From NCBI RefSeq assembly GCF_000003815.2, contig NW_023365757.1, forward strand, positions 178,751 to 242,750: a stretch of DNA of 64,000 nucleotides, written 5' to 3'. The position numbers and the translations under genes were made by a program. The notes below the pieces were generated by a model, which saw only the letters and a list, made by a program, of their open reading frames with translations, had not been told where the DNA came from and did not search any database. The DNA is from Branchiostoma floridae. Taxonomy: Eukaryota; Chordata; Leptocardii; Amphioxiformes; Branchiostomatidae. Shown in pieces: positions 53,755 through 64,000 of the stretch. The number at the start of each line of letters is the position of its first letter. Within the stretch, counting starts at the first letter, position 1.

Positions 53755-56700
53755 ATGGCATTGTATGGAATTGATGCAAACTATGACCTGTTGTGTGCTG
53801 CCAGGTATGGAGAACTTGAAGACGTTAAAGCGGCTTTGAAAGCAGGTGAGTACATAATTATGTATTTCTCTTCCCTAAAGCGTTTAACGTTATAATAATG
53901 TCAACACGCGCAAGGTGTTGAAAACGGCGTTTTTAACGAAATGAAGAAAGCCTGTGTCTATGGTATGTTGTATGGTTTGAGTTTGGCCCACTTCAATGCA
54001 TTAGAACAGCTTTGAAAGCATGTAAGCACATAGTGAAATTCTTTCCTAAAGCGCAAGCACGCACCATACGGCAAGGTGTACAAGCAGGTAAATTGTTTTG
54101 GTTTCGAATGCTGGTCGCCTGTTTCTGTGATGTAGTTGATCATGGCTTTTCTACTGTTTATAAACGTGCCCTATACATATCTTTGTCTTTTATACCGCAT
54201 GTTAATCTCATTAGATTAACAGGTGGCATAAGAGTATCAAAAGTGTCCAACCTTGGTCCAACTGGCCCTCACCCTGACCCTTTGGATAGAAATGTCTTTT
54301 TATGCCGCTGGTAAATATGTTGTGTTGAACGTTGAATGTTCTCGGAAACTGCGTCACTTTAGTTTATGGGCAACATCCGCATCAATATTTCTTGCCTCTG
54401 GGTATCCCACCACGCCACCCCCTGGAAAATGTGCAAATCATAGCATTTGCTGTTATAAACAGTCACTGTGTTAACGTTGCTTTGCTTCACAAGTGCTGGG
54501 TGTGGCAGAAATGCCGTAAATGCTCCCGCAAAGATCGAAAAGTTGGAGCAGTAAATGTGTATTCACATGTAAATTAGAAATAAGGACCCACGCAGTTACT
54601 TGGGACACCTTTGTTGCATGGTATGCAGACAAGTTGCATAATGACAATAGATTAGCGTGCTTTGAATCAACACCGACTATGTTTTTTTTCGTCCGGATTT
54701 TGCTATAAAGTTGAGATCTTTTAAAATGTAAATTATATGTAAATAAGGACCCCCTCACAAGTGCGCACAGTGCACTAGCCGCACATTTGTTCTTTGTTTC
54801 ATGCTATGCAGACAACTTGCATAATGATAATACGTCATTAACATGTTTTAAATCAACGCCAACTTTTTTCTAATTTGTGCCTGATGTTTTACGTGGTAAA
54901 AAGTTAGCAAGTAATATAACACTAGTAGTCGAATACCAAGGTCGCAAAATAATAACGTTTTTGTCATGTTTCAAACAAGCATTTACAAATAAGATCAACA
55001 AAACTTTTGCTGTAGTTGAATTTTTCGTTGTTACGCAGCGTAAGATGGCCTAATTTACAGGTTAAACGCCACGTTATAACACTAGACGGTTCGCAAAGTT
55101 GTTCGAGCTCGCATTGGGAAGGAAAGTCTGTCATGACTGTATATGTTTTGTAGTAGGCGGTAGGAACAGCCTTTCCCTTAATTCAGCCCCATTCACAAGA
55201 ATATTAATACTATTATTGGTAATGGTATAATGATTCGTCTTTCGGACGGGATGTAAAACGGGTGGTGCATCGAGCAAGTAAATCAGCCCCATGATTTACT
55301 CAATTGTAAAACCATATCAATGTTATTACCAAACGCAGGTGCAGACATCGACTTCGACCACGTGGACTGTGAGTCCTCCAGCACTGGTACGGCGTTGTAC
55401 AATGCTTGCATGAAGGGACACATCGACGTGATCAAACTGCTACTCCGCAAGGGGGCGTCTACGGCGAAGAGAGACAAAACTGCATTTGCTCCCCTTCACG
55501 TAGCAGTACACGAAGGTAAGACAATCCACAACAGATGATGGTGTATATGTGACCTATTGGATCATCCGAATTTGCAAAATACGTACTGCTTATACCCCCT
55601 CACGTTAGGCGAAAATCGATCGGACGACGAGTCTGTGAGCTCTAAATTACGAGGAGGCATGACCCTGACGGGCAGGGGGGACTCTGCAATTTCTTCGTTG
55701 GCATCATGGCCATGCCTCCTCGTAAATTAGAGCTCGCAGACTCGTCGTCCTATCGAATCGCGCCTAATGTGAGGGGGTATATTACTATAAGGAAACCCTC
55801 TTGATAGATAGTACATGTAGCATGTGAGCGAAGAGGTCCATAGTACATATATATGCCAGGCCAAAACGTGCTGCACATACTACTAGTATGACATTGAAAA
55901 GCACACACGCTATACTGACAACCACACACGCACAAGAATCTGCAGTAACTTTTTATGAAGGCATATCTCATTTAGAAGGGATGGGAAAATACAAATACCC
56001 AGTTTGCTTGATTTATATATCCCGTTTCTCCCATCCTAGGAAGGATTGACGTAGTTGACTTGCTGGTGCAGCATGGTGCAACAGTAGACATACGGGACGG
56101 CTTCCAGAACACACCACTCATGACTGCATGTGTCTACAATCGTGTGGACTTAGTTAAGCGATTGATTCAGCTTGGAGCAAGGCCGGATGTAAAAGATGGC
56201 TACATAGCCCAGAGGCAAGTATACATCCTTCTCGTGACCTAGTGAACTATTGCTTCTTAATGTAGATACATTTTTATATTAAACTGAACTGTATTCTTTT
56301 GTATATTTTTTTCAGGGTGTATGTGTATGGTGTATATTTTATACCTGCTCCGATCCACTACAATCCGGATGTCATAAAATCGCGTATCACTTATACTGTG
56401 CGTCCTATATAAACGTATATACGCATGTGGCCTATAGTTACCTAAATGAGTCATATCTTCCATTATAGATTGGGAGACTATACCGGCTGTGACAAGAGTC
56501 GGAGGCTGATACAAGCGGCGGCGAAGTCCAAGCTGTTGAGATGCTGCAACCCCAAGTGTGGCAAACCTGGCTACAGGTAGATTTTCTGCTGACGGTTCCG
56601 CAGCAAAATGTTGTATTTCTACTTTGTCAGAGAAGAATGTTTATCAAATGTTGGTATATTATAGAACCAAATAAATTATTTCCATTTGACTTTCTACAAC

Positions 56701-57006
56701 AGTACTCTTTGTAGCCTACGAAATGACGTTCTGAACCCTGCACAGTCCCTAAATAGATTGTTTACCTTCTACAGGAAAACCCTGAAGCTGTGTGCCGGGT
56801 GCAAGCTGACCCGCTACTGCAGCCGTGACTGTCAGAAACAGCACTGGTCTGTCGGACACAAGAAGTGCTGTGGGCATGACGCGTACACTGAAGAAGGGCC
56901 ACATCCCATCGACAGAATGGAATCACATCCTAGCACATGTCCATGTAAACAAGAGAGGTTTAAATTTCCAAAGACGTCTGTAGTGAAACGGCTTTATCCT
57001 AAATGA
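53755..57006 (+). CDS. ANK-MYND protein, gene D (5 exons)
   Basis: Family as gene A, 260 aa. Exons: 53755-53845, 55339-55515, 56040-56214, 56469-56576, 56775-57006; phases 1,1,2,2. Exon 1: MALYGIDANYDLLCAARYG. Exon 2: TALYNACMKGHIDVIKLLL and FAPLHVAVHEG. Exon 3: VVDLLVQHGATVDIRDG, NTPLMTACVYNRVDLVKRL and DGYIAQ, ending at a GC donor (agag/gcaagt). MYND: CCNPKC, CAGC, YCSRDC, HKKC. The tail resembles gene C (SHPSTCPCKQE) and ends VKRLYPK. The 90 bp before this exon 1 match the 51163-51251 5' UTR, but the CACGTG boxes are not duplicated, so transcription may start at 51.1 kb. A relic second first exon lies at 53941-54021. AATAAA at 57514. Confidence 0.87.
55593..55779. mobile_element. Hairpin element in intron 2 of gene D
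   Basis: Ends taccccctcacgttaggcg and cgcctaatgtgagggggta, with arms of about 70 bp including tacgaggaggcatg / catgcctcctcgta. TA at both outer ends suggests a TA target. Pieces of the same left arm appear at about 57775-57810 and 60550-60590 (aaaatcgatcggacgacg). Confidence 0.8.
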
Positions 57007-59211
57007 AGAACTGTTGAACACACGATGCGGCAACAGCCATATCAAATGAAGTCAAAAGATAAGTGGCAATTTGGAATGTTGGCAAATCCGGAATTTCTTA
57101 CTTTGGTCAGTATGGATAAGCTGCTTGTGTTTTTGTGTAACGTTTTATACAATAATGTTGTGTCAAATCTTTTTATTCACATATGTAGTCTGTAAAATTT
57201 TACATGGTTCCGTCAATAACTCGTTCAAGTTGGTTTATCTTGTAAAAGAAAGTTAAATTTGGAGTCAGAATGCAACAAATAATTAGAAAATGTTGCAGCG
57301 CCCCCATTTCCTGTCGTTAATGTTTTATGTTGGACGTTGTTGATGTTTACCAGTAAGCTGACAATCTGTTCATTTCACAATTACCCCCTCCCCCAAAATT
57401 AGATCTGAATTGTGATTAGTAATGTCCGAGCTAAAGTAACATTCTAGTGTACGATATGTTAGTGTTTTGGTGTGAATGTAATGCTATCTCAGTATCTGTT
57501 GTTATTCTATGTAAATAAAAGCAAAATGAAAAGTGAACAAGTCTCTTGATAACTTGCAATTGCTTTTCCCTGTTCGTGTGTAAGTTCAAATGAATAACAT
57601 GACCAGAACATATCAAAACCGGAAGTTCCGTTGCACTACCATATAAAGCCGCTAGAGGACCCATTACTGAACACCTTTGTTTTACCGACCAATACCCATA
57701 CCGACTGTAATGTTTGATCCGCACACACTGGGAATGGCCCTACTCGTGTTTTATGAGTGTGCTGGGTTCTTTTATACCCCTGTCACATTTGTAGAAAATC
57801 GATCGGACGACGATTTTGCGGCAATCGCCCGATCCTCGCTTATAGTAATAGCTTTATTGCACAACAATTGTACGAGGTACAAAGTATGGCTTAAATGTAA
57901 CAGGGAAAAAGTGAACAAGTCTCTTAATATACTAGTAATGCCCCATCCCCTTTATGTTTTATGATTGACCTTGTTGAGGTTTATTTCCCAGTTCCCAAGT
58001 TTTTTCCCGAAATTAGATTTGTGATGTGATTCGTACTGTCCAAGCTTCGGGAGATCGTTACCTTCTTCTGACAAGAGTTAATCTATCTGCTATTATATTG
58101 TAGATGAATAAAAACAAATATATAAAAGGTGTGTAAGTTGACCAGATATGACCAGAACATGGCATATCAAACCCGGAAGTTCCGTTGCAGTACCGTACAA
58201 AACCGCTAGAAGACCCATTAGAAAACTTGACTTTTGTTTTCCGATCTCTACCCACATCTTCTTCTTGGTTTTCGAGACTACTAACTTCAGCTGAAGAATC
58301 TATAGTCAATATACCGACTGTTAGGTTTGATCCGCTCACACCTGGAATGCCCACCACTCTTTTCTATGAGCGTAGTGGGTTCTTTTACGTGCTCGAAGTC
58401 TCCTCAAACACAAACTCGAGGGAGTCCCTAGCCAAATGCTCCTTTTTATCCGAGGCAAAGGGGCAAAAAATCCGACAGAATTCGCACCTGTCGAAAATTG
58501 ATAAGCGCGTGGATGTCATACATATTATCAAATCAACATGACCTCGCTGGGAAAAACCCACGCGTTACGTTTAGCATAAAATGTCTAATAGACTAATATA
58601 TGGATATTAGTCTAGTACCCACGAATCGGAGAAAGATCTATTAACATTTACTTTGTTGTGTTTGTTAATAACAGAAGGCGTCACAGTTCATTACCTATTC
58701 AGATTCATATCACAACACTCAACAGACCGTTCAGTAGAATGTTATTTTTTATTAGACCAAGCTCTTTCTTTAACCTCCTTGATTAGACGAAACACGATTG
58801 AGGGAGAACATGAAACGTATCCGTGACAATTATGTTGCAACAGTGAGCCACGTTCTCAGTGATCTAACAACGGATACGAAAGGTAGAGTCCCGACTCCAC
58901 ATCTTACATTTCAACTTGTTAACGCCCTGCGACAAGATTATCCAAGTAAAAAGAGGTCTTTATAAACCACATTACTGTTCAAATAGAAACTAGTTGACAA
59001 AACAAACAAAACTTAGCGTTGTCTTATACCTACGTATATGGATACAAGCACCATAAGAAAGAGACAAATGCTTCAGGTTTGGCAACTTATTGTTTGCTAT
59101 ACATATGTATTTCATATGCGGCTGTTGTCGTGTACTCCACAGTTCTTCGTATTGAATGATAAGTCGTCTCATGTCATCGTTAAAGATCAGAAGTAGTAAA
59201 AACGTTTAGAG
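57007..59211. other. Convergent intergenic region D-F
   Basis: 3' flanks of D and F. From about 58320 it is similar to the C-E intergenic region. From 57742 it is part of the near-identical duplication with 60518-63168. The open frames here (for example 58185-58541) have no recognisable domain and are duplicated with the block. Confidence 0.6.
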
Positions 59212-60393
59212 TCACAATTCTTTTGCACGTGCACATGCCTGTGCTATTAGATCATCTGCCATGGACTTGAAGAATTTGAAGAAGGGGCTTGGTCCATCGT
59301 TAGTGTACGCGTCATGCCCACAGCACTTCTTGTGTCCGACAGACCAGTGTTGTATCTGACAGTCACGGCTGCAGTAGCGGGTCAGCTTGCACCGGCCACA
59401 CAGCTTCATGGTTTTCCTGTAGAAGATAAACAGGTAAAGATGCAATTGAGTTACTATGAAGAACTCCGGAAGATTTTTTTTTCATTTTGTGAGCTACAAA
59501 GACTTGTAGAAAGTTCAATTCATATACCAAGTTGCACATCGGACAAAATTGGGAAGGGGTTTCTTTTCAAAAGTAATAACAGAATATTTCAGCTATGGAA
59601 CCGTTAAAAAACCTACCTGTAGCCTGGTTTGCCACACTTGGGGTTGCAGCATCTCAACAGCTTGGACTTCCTCGCCTCTTGTACAAGCTGCATACTCTCG
59701 GTACTTAAGTTTCCTCGCCTAATGGAAGATGTGACACATTAATGCATTTAGGAGCAGCTATAGCACGCAAGGTCTAAAAGTTTAAAGCGACACATTATCG
59801 CATCAAAGTTTTTGTATATAGATGATTTTCGTATAAGTTTCGGAACAGTATACTAGTAAAACTTGCACCATGCACACACCCCCGTCCTCAAAAATATAGA
59901 AACAAACAATCTTCTGTCCAGTGCTACATGAAAGTTTGTCTACACGAAAAGTAATCCTCCATTGAATCTTAAGTCTAATAGAATTAGGTGATACTTACAT
60001 GTCGTCTATATAGCTGTCTGGTAAATCAGGCCTTGCCCCAAGCTCAATCAGTCGCTTGACTGTGTCGACGTGATTGTAGATGCATGCAGTCATGAGTGGC
60101 GTGTACTGGAAGCCGTCCTTTATTTCTAATGTTGCACCATGTTGGACCAGCAAATCCACCACTTCTGTGTTACCTATGTGCGATATAAGACACAGAAATT
60201 ACGTATTAAGTAAACGTTGTATTTTCACGTTCCTGCTAATTGTGTTTACCCTTTGCGCGCTTCTTATCGCGCTTTCTTATTTTATCACATCTAGTTCATG
60301 CTCTGCTTAGCCTATAGACATATCCGCTCACATGCATCTCTTTCCCACTACAGGTAGTAGTATTACCTACATTGCAAAGTTGGGTGACCATGA
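57742..60393. repeat. Copy 1 of a ~2.65-kb near-identical block
   Basis: Matches 60518-63168 at a constant offset of 2776 with only a handful of differences noticed (for example ccctgtc/ccagtc, atgattgacc/atgtttgacc, gccctgcgac/gccttgcgac). Contains the D-F intergenic sequence and gene F exons 5 to 3. Confidence 0.95.
59212..60173 (-). CDS. ANK-MYND protein, gene F (exons 3-5; 5' part lost in the gap)
   Basis: Exons in transcript order: 60173-59999, 59718-59617, 59416-59212; same phases as gene E. Exon 3 and exon 4 are almost those of gene E (exon 4 CCNPKC where E has CCNPTC). Exon 5 differs: RKTMKLCGRC, YCSRDCQIQHW, HKKCC, then SPFFKFFKSMADDLIAQACA, ending AKEL after a stop shift against the ARAK end of E. 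Exons 1 and 2 should lie about 330 bp further right, but an N gap starts at 60394 and the sequence beyond belongs to the next copy. Confidence 0.85.
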
Positions 60394-60517
60394 NNNNNNN
60401 NNNNNNNNNNNNNNNNNNNNNNNNNNNNNNNNNNNNNNNNNNNNNNNNNNNNNNNNNNNNNNNNNNNNNNNNNNNNNNNNNNNNNNNNNNNNNNNNNNNN
60501 NNNNNNNNNNNNNNNNN
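60394..60517. other. Assembly gap, 124 N
   Basis: 124 N placed exactly at the junction of two near-identical blocks. Confidence 0.99.
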
Positions 60518-63168
60518 CTGCCGTGTTTTATGAGTGTGCTGGTTCTTTTATACCCCAGTCACATTTGTAGAAAATCGATCGGACGACGATTTTGCGGCAA
60601 TCGCCCGATCCTCGCTTATAGTAATAGCTTTATTGCACAACAATTGTACGAGGTACAAAGTATGGCTTAAATGTAACAGGGAAAAAGTGAACAAGTCTCT
60701 TAATATACTAGTAATGCCCCATCCCCTTTATGTTTTATGTTTGACCTTGTTGAGGTTTATTTCCCAGTTCCCAAGTTTTTTCCCGAAATTAGATTTGTGA
60801 TGTGATTCGTACTGTCCAAGCTTCGGGAGATCGTTACCTTCTTCTGACAAGAGTTAATCTATCTGCTATTATATTGTAGATGAATAAAAACAAATATATA
60901 AAAGGTGTGTAAGTTGACCAGATATGACCAGAACATGGCATATCAAACCCGGAAGTTCCGTTGCAGTACCGTACAAAACCGCTAGAAGACCCATTAGAAA
61001 ACTTGACTTTTGTTTTCCGATCTCTACCCACATCTTCTTCTTGGTTTTCGAGACTACTAACTTCAGCTGAAGAATCTATAGTCAATATACCGACTGTTAG
61101 GTTTGATCCGCTCACACCTGGAATGCCCACCACTCTTTTCTATGAGCGTAGTGGGTTCTTTTACGTGCTCGAAGTCTCCTCAAACACAAACTCGAGGGAG
61201 TCCCTAGCCAAATGCTCCTTTTTATCCGAGGCAAAGGGGCAAAAAATCCGACAGAATTCGCACCTGTCGAAAATTGATAAGCGCGTGGATGTCATACATA
61301 TTATCAAATCAACATGACCTCGCTGGGAAAAACCCACGCGTTACGTTTAGCATAAAATGTCTAATAGACTAATATATGGATATTAGTCTAGTACCCACGA
61401 ATCGGAGAAAGATCTATTAACATTTACTTTGTTGTGTTTGTTAATAACAGAAGGCGTCACAGTTCATTACCTATTCAGATTCATATCACAACACTCAACA
61501 GACCGTTCAGTAGAATGTTATTTTTTATTAGACCAAGCTCTTTCTTTAACCTCCTTGATTAGACGAAACACGATTGAGGGAGAACATGAAACGTATCCGT
61601 GACAATTATGTTGCAACAGTGAGCCACGTTCTCAGTGATCTAACAACGGATACGAAAGGTAGAGTCCCGACTCCACATCTTACATTTCAACTTGTTAACG
61701 CCTTGCGACAAGATTATCCAAGTAAAAAGAGGTCTTTATAAACCACATTACTGTTCAAATAGAAACTAGTTGACAAAACAAACAAAACTTAGCGTTGTCT
61801 TATACCTACGTATATGGATACAAGCACCATAAGAAAGAGACAAATGCTTCAGGTTTGGCAACTTATTGTTTGCTATACATATGTATTTCATATGCGGCTG
61901 TTGTCGTGTACTCCACAGTTCTTCGTATTGAATGATAAGTCGTCTCATGTCATCGTTAAAGATCAGAAGTAGTAAAAACGTTTAGAGTCACAATTCTTTT
62001 GCACGTGCACATGCCTGTGCTATTAGATCATCTGCCATGGACTTGAAGAATTTGAAGAAGGGGCTTGGTCCATCGTTAGTGTACGCGTCATGCCCACAGC
62101 ACTTCTTGTGTCCGACAGACCAGTGTTGTATCTGACAGTCACGGCTGCAGTAGCGGGTCAGCTTGCACCGGCCACACAGCTTCATGGTTTTCCTGTAGAA
62201 GATAAACAGGTAAAGATGCAATTGAGTTACTATGAAGAACTCCGGAAGATTTTTTTTTCATTTTGTGAGCTACAAAGACTTGTAGAAAGTTCAATTCATA
62301 TACCAAGTTGCACATCGGACAAAATTGGGAAGGGGTTTCTTTTCAAAAGTAATAACAGAATATTTCAGCTATGGAACCGTTAAAAAACCTACCTGTAGCC
62401 TGGTTTGCCACACTTGGGGTTGCAGCATCTCAACAGCTTGGACTTCCTCGCCTCTTGTACAAGCTGCATACTCTCGGTACTTAAGTTTCCTCGCCTAATG
62501 GAAGATGTGACACATTAATGCATTTAGGAGCAGCTATAGCACGCAAGGTCTAAAAGTTTAAAGCGACACATTATCGCATCAAAGTTTTTGTATATAGATG
62601 ATTTTCGTATAAGTTTCGGAACAGTATACTAGTAAAACTTGCACCATGCACACACCCCCGTCCTCAAAAATATAGAAACAAACAATCTTCTGTCCAGTGC
62701 TACATGAAAGTTTGTCTACACGAAAAGTAATCCTCCATTGAATCTTAAGTCTAATAGAATTAGGTGATACTTACATGTCGTCTATATAGCTGTCTGGTAA
62801 ATCAGGCCTTGCCCCAAGCTCAATCAGTCGCTTGACTGTGTCGACGTGATTGTAGATGCATGCAGTCATGAGTGGCGTGTACTGGAAGCCGTCCTTTATT
62901 TCTAATGTTGCACCATGTTGGACCAGCAAATCCACCACTTCTGTGTTACCTATGTGCGATATAAGACACAGAAATTACGTATTAAGTAAACGTTGTATTT
63001 TCACGTTCCTGCTAATTGTGTTTACCCTTTGCGCGCTTCTTATCGCGCTTTCTTATTTTATCACATCTAGTTCATGCTCTGCTTAGCCTATAGACATATC
63101 CGCTCACATGCATCTCTTTCCCACTACAGGTAGTAGTATTACCTACATTGCAAAGTTGGGTGACCATG
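60518..63168. repeat. Copy 2 of the ~2.65-kb near-identical block
   Basis: See 57742-60393. Beyond 63168 the sequence follows gene E (49418 onward) to the window end. Confidence 0.95.
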
Positions 63169-64000
63169 AGGCAAGAGGTGATAATATCATAGGAATATTT
63201 CGCAATGAAAATCGTATGTCAGTATTCAGCTTATAGCGTCTATTGGCTTTGTATTCAAACAGCATGTGTTGTGTTTTGACCTACCATTGTGCGCTGCTGT
63301 GTGAAGAGGAGCAAATGTACTCTTGGATCTCTTCACCACAGACGCCCCCTTGCGGAGCAGGAGTCTCACTACATCTACATGTCCCCTGTTGGAAGCCAGG
63401 AACAGAGCTGTGCCAGAGCTGAAGACTTCACTGTTTACACGGTCGTAGTCGATGTCTGCACCTGCGTTTGGGGATTACAAGAGTGAAGCGTTGATATGAT
63501 TTTACAAGTACAAGTGTGATACCAAAAGTTAAAAACAGCAATCACATATCAACTCACAAACTTGCAAAACACATTATGTATACCTAGTAGGTAAACAAGT
63601 GTGTTACTCATTGTATGTGTTGGCGATGGTAGATTTGTCATGGGTGACCGTGAGAAGTTTTTTTATCAACCCATATGGACTCACAGTTACGGAGAGCAAT
63701 GCCTTCTGTACATTGTATAACGAAGTTCCTTTCGAAAAGACACACATAATACACAACACAAGGCTTAGGCATTATGATACGCACTATTAGACATGGTCTA
63801 TTCCGTTATCTAATATGAGACATCATTCTTGCATACAGTACTGTAAATTGCAAATCTCCAGGGTAGAATTGTTACTTCCAATGACATAATTGTCATGCAC
63901 GGTTGAATGGAACAACAGAACATACTAGTACATAGCGGCACACATCAGTCGTATGCAAGTTGTCTGTATGGCATAAAACAAACAACAAAGGTGTCGATAG
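61988..64000 (-). CDS. ANK-MYND protein, gene G (exons 2-5; exon 1 outside window)
   Basis: Exons in transcript order: 63461-63285, 62949-62775, 62494-62393, 62192-61988. Exon 5 equals that of gene F (RKTMKLCGRC, ending AKEL). Exons 3 and 2 and the intron to the window end equal gene E (TALFLASNRGHVDVVRLLL; SYIDDM). By the spacing in gene E, exon 1 would lie at about 64615-64705. The MYND ligands are complete. Either a third real gene or the second haplotype or misassembly of F. Confidence 0.82.

Noticed and set aside
58185-58541. 118-aa frame in the D-F intergenic block (and its copy at 60961)
   Set aside because: No recognisable domain; a similar block at 47.3-47.6 kb does not keep the frame.

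Overview
The window looks like animal genomic DNA, most likely from a lancelet (Branchiostoma). The genes are split by many GT-AG introns. LINEs, a Penelope-like element and many small inverted-repeat elements are dense, closely related tandem genes abound, and there is an assembly gap inside a near-identical repeat. The species is inferred from overall character; no database was searched.

Main content (about 21.5 to 64 kb): a cluster of small five-exon genes for ankyrin-repeat plus MYND zinc-finger proteins. I call them A (+, 21631-24468), B (+, 27616-31475), C (+, 37387-46525), E (-, 48201-50953), D (+, 53755-57006, with an extra first exon at 51252), F (-, 59212 into the gap) and G (-, 61988 running off the right edge). 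All share the same plan: exon 1 start/linker, exons 2 and 3 ankyrin repeats, exon 4 first MYND cysteine pair, exon 5 rest of MYND plus a variable tail, with intron phases 1,1,2,2. Five are complete in frame (228 to 260 aa). Relics lie at 14725-15380 and probably 2440-2600. Promoters of A, B, C and the head-to-head pair E/D share clusters of CACGTG boxes. A THAP-domain gene (28618-29670) sits inside intron 1 of gene B.

Left part (1 to 21 kb): a 5'-cut, frameshifted LINE (1-2331), a gap (3439-3538), three large minisatellites (6.1-7.3, 7.4-8.7, 9.7-10.8 kb), a palindromic 20-bp-type array (14.3-14.7 kb), the last two exons of a torsin (AAA+ ATPase) gene (16237-17395) and several short inverted-repeat elements.

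Mobile DNA inside the cluster: a 488-bp LINE tail, a 1.5-kb fold-back element at TTAA, a decayed LINE (34.8-36.9 kb, -), a Penelope-like remnant with inverted arms that each carry a hammerhead-like motif (38.4-39.8 kb), a piggyBac-type non-autonomous element (40.1-41.0 kb) and a LINE with an intact 973-aa ORF (41.4-44.3 kb) inside a satellite. The last three all lie in intron 2 of gene C. Because the genes are paralogous, many insertions can be dated against an empty site in a sister gene.

Right end: 57742-60393 and 60518-63168 are almost identical around an N gap, and 48.6-50.3 kb is almost identical to 62.4-64.0 kb, introns included. This is either very recent duplication or conversion, or an assembly artefact.
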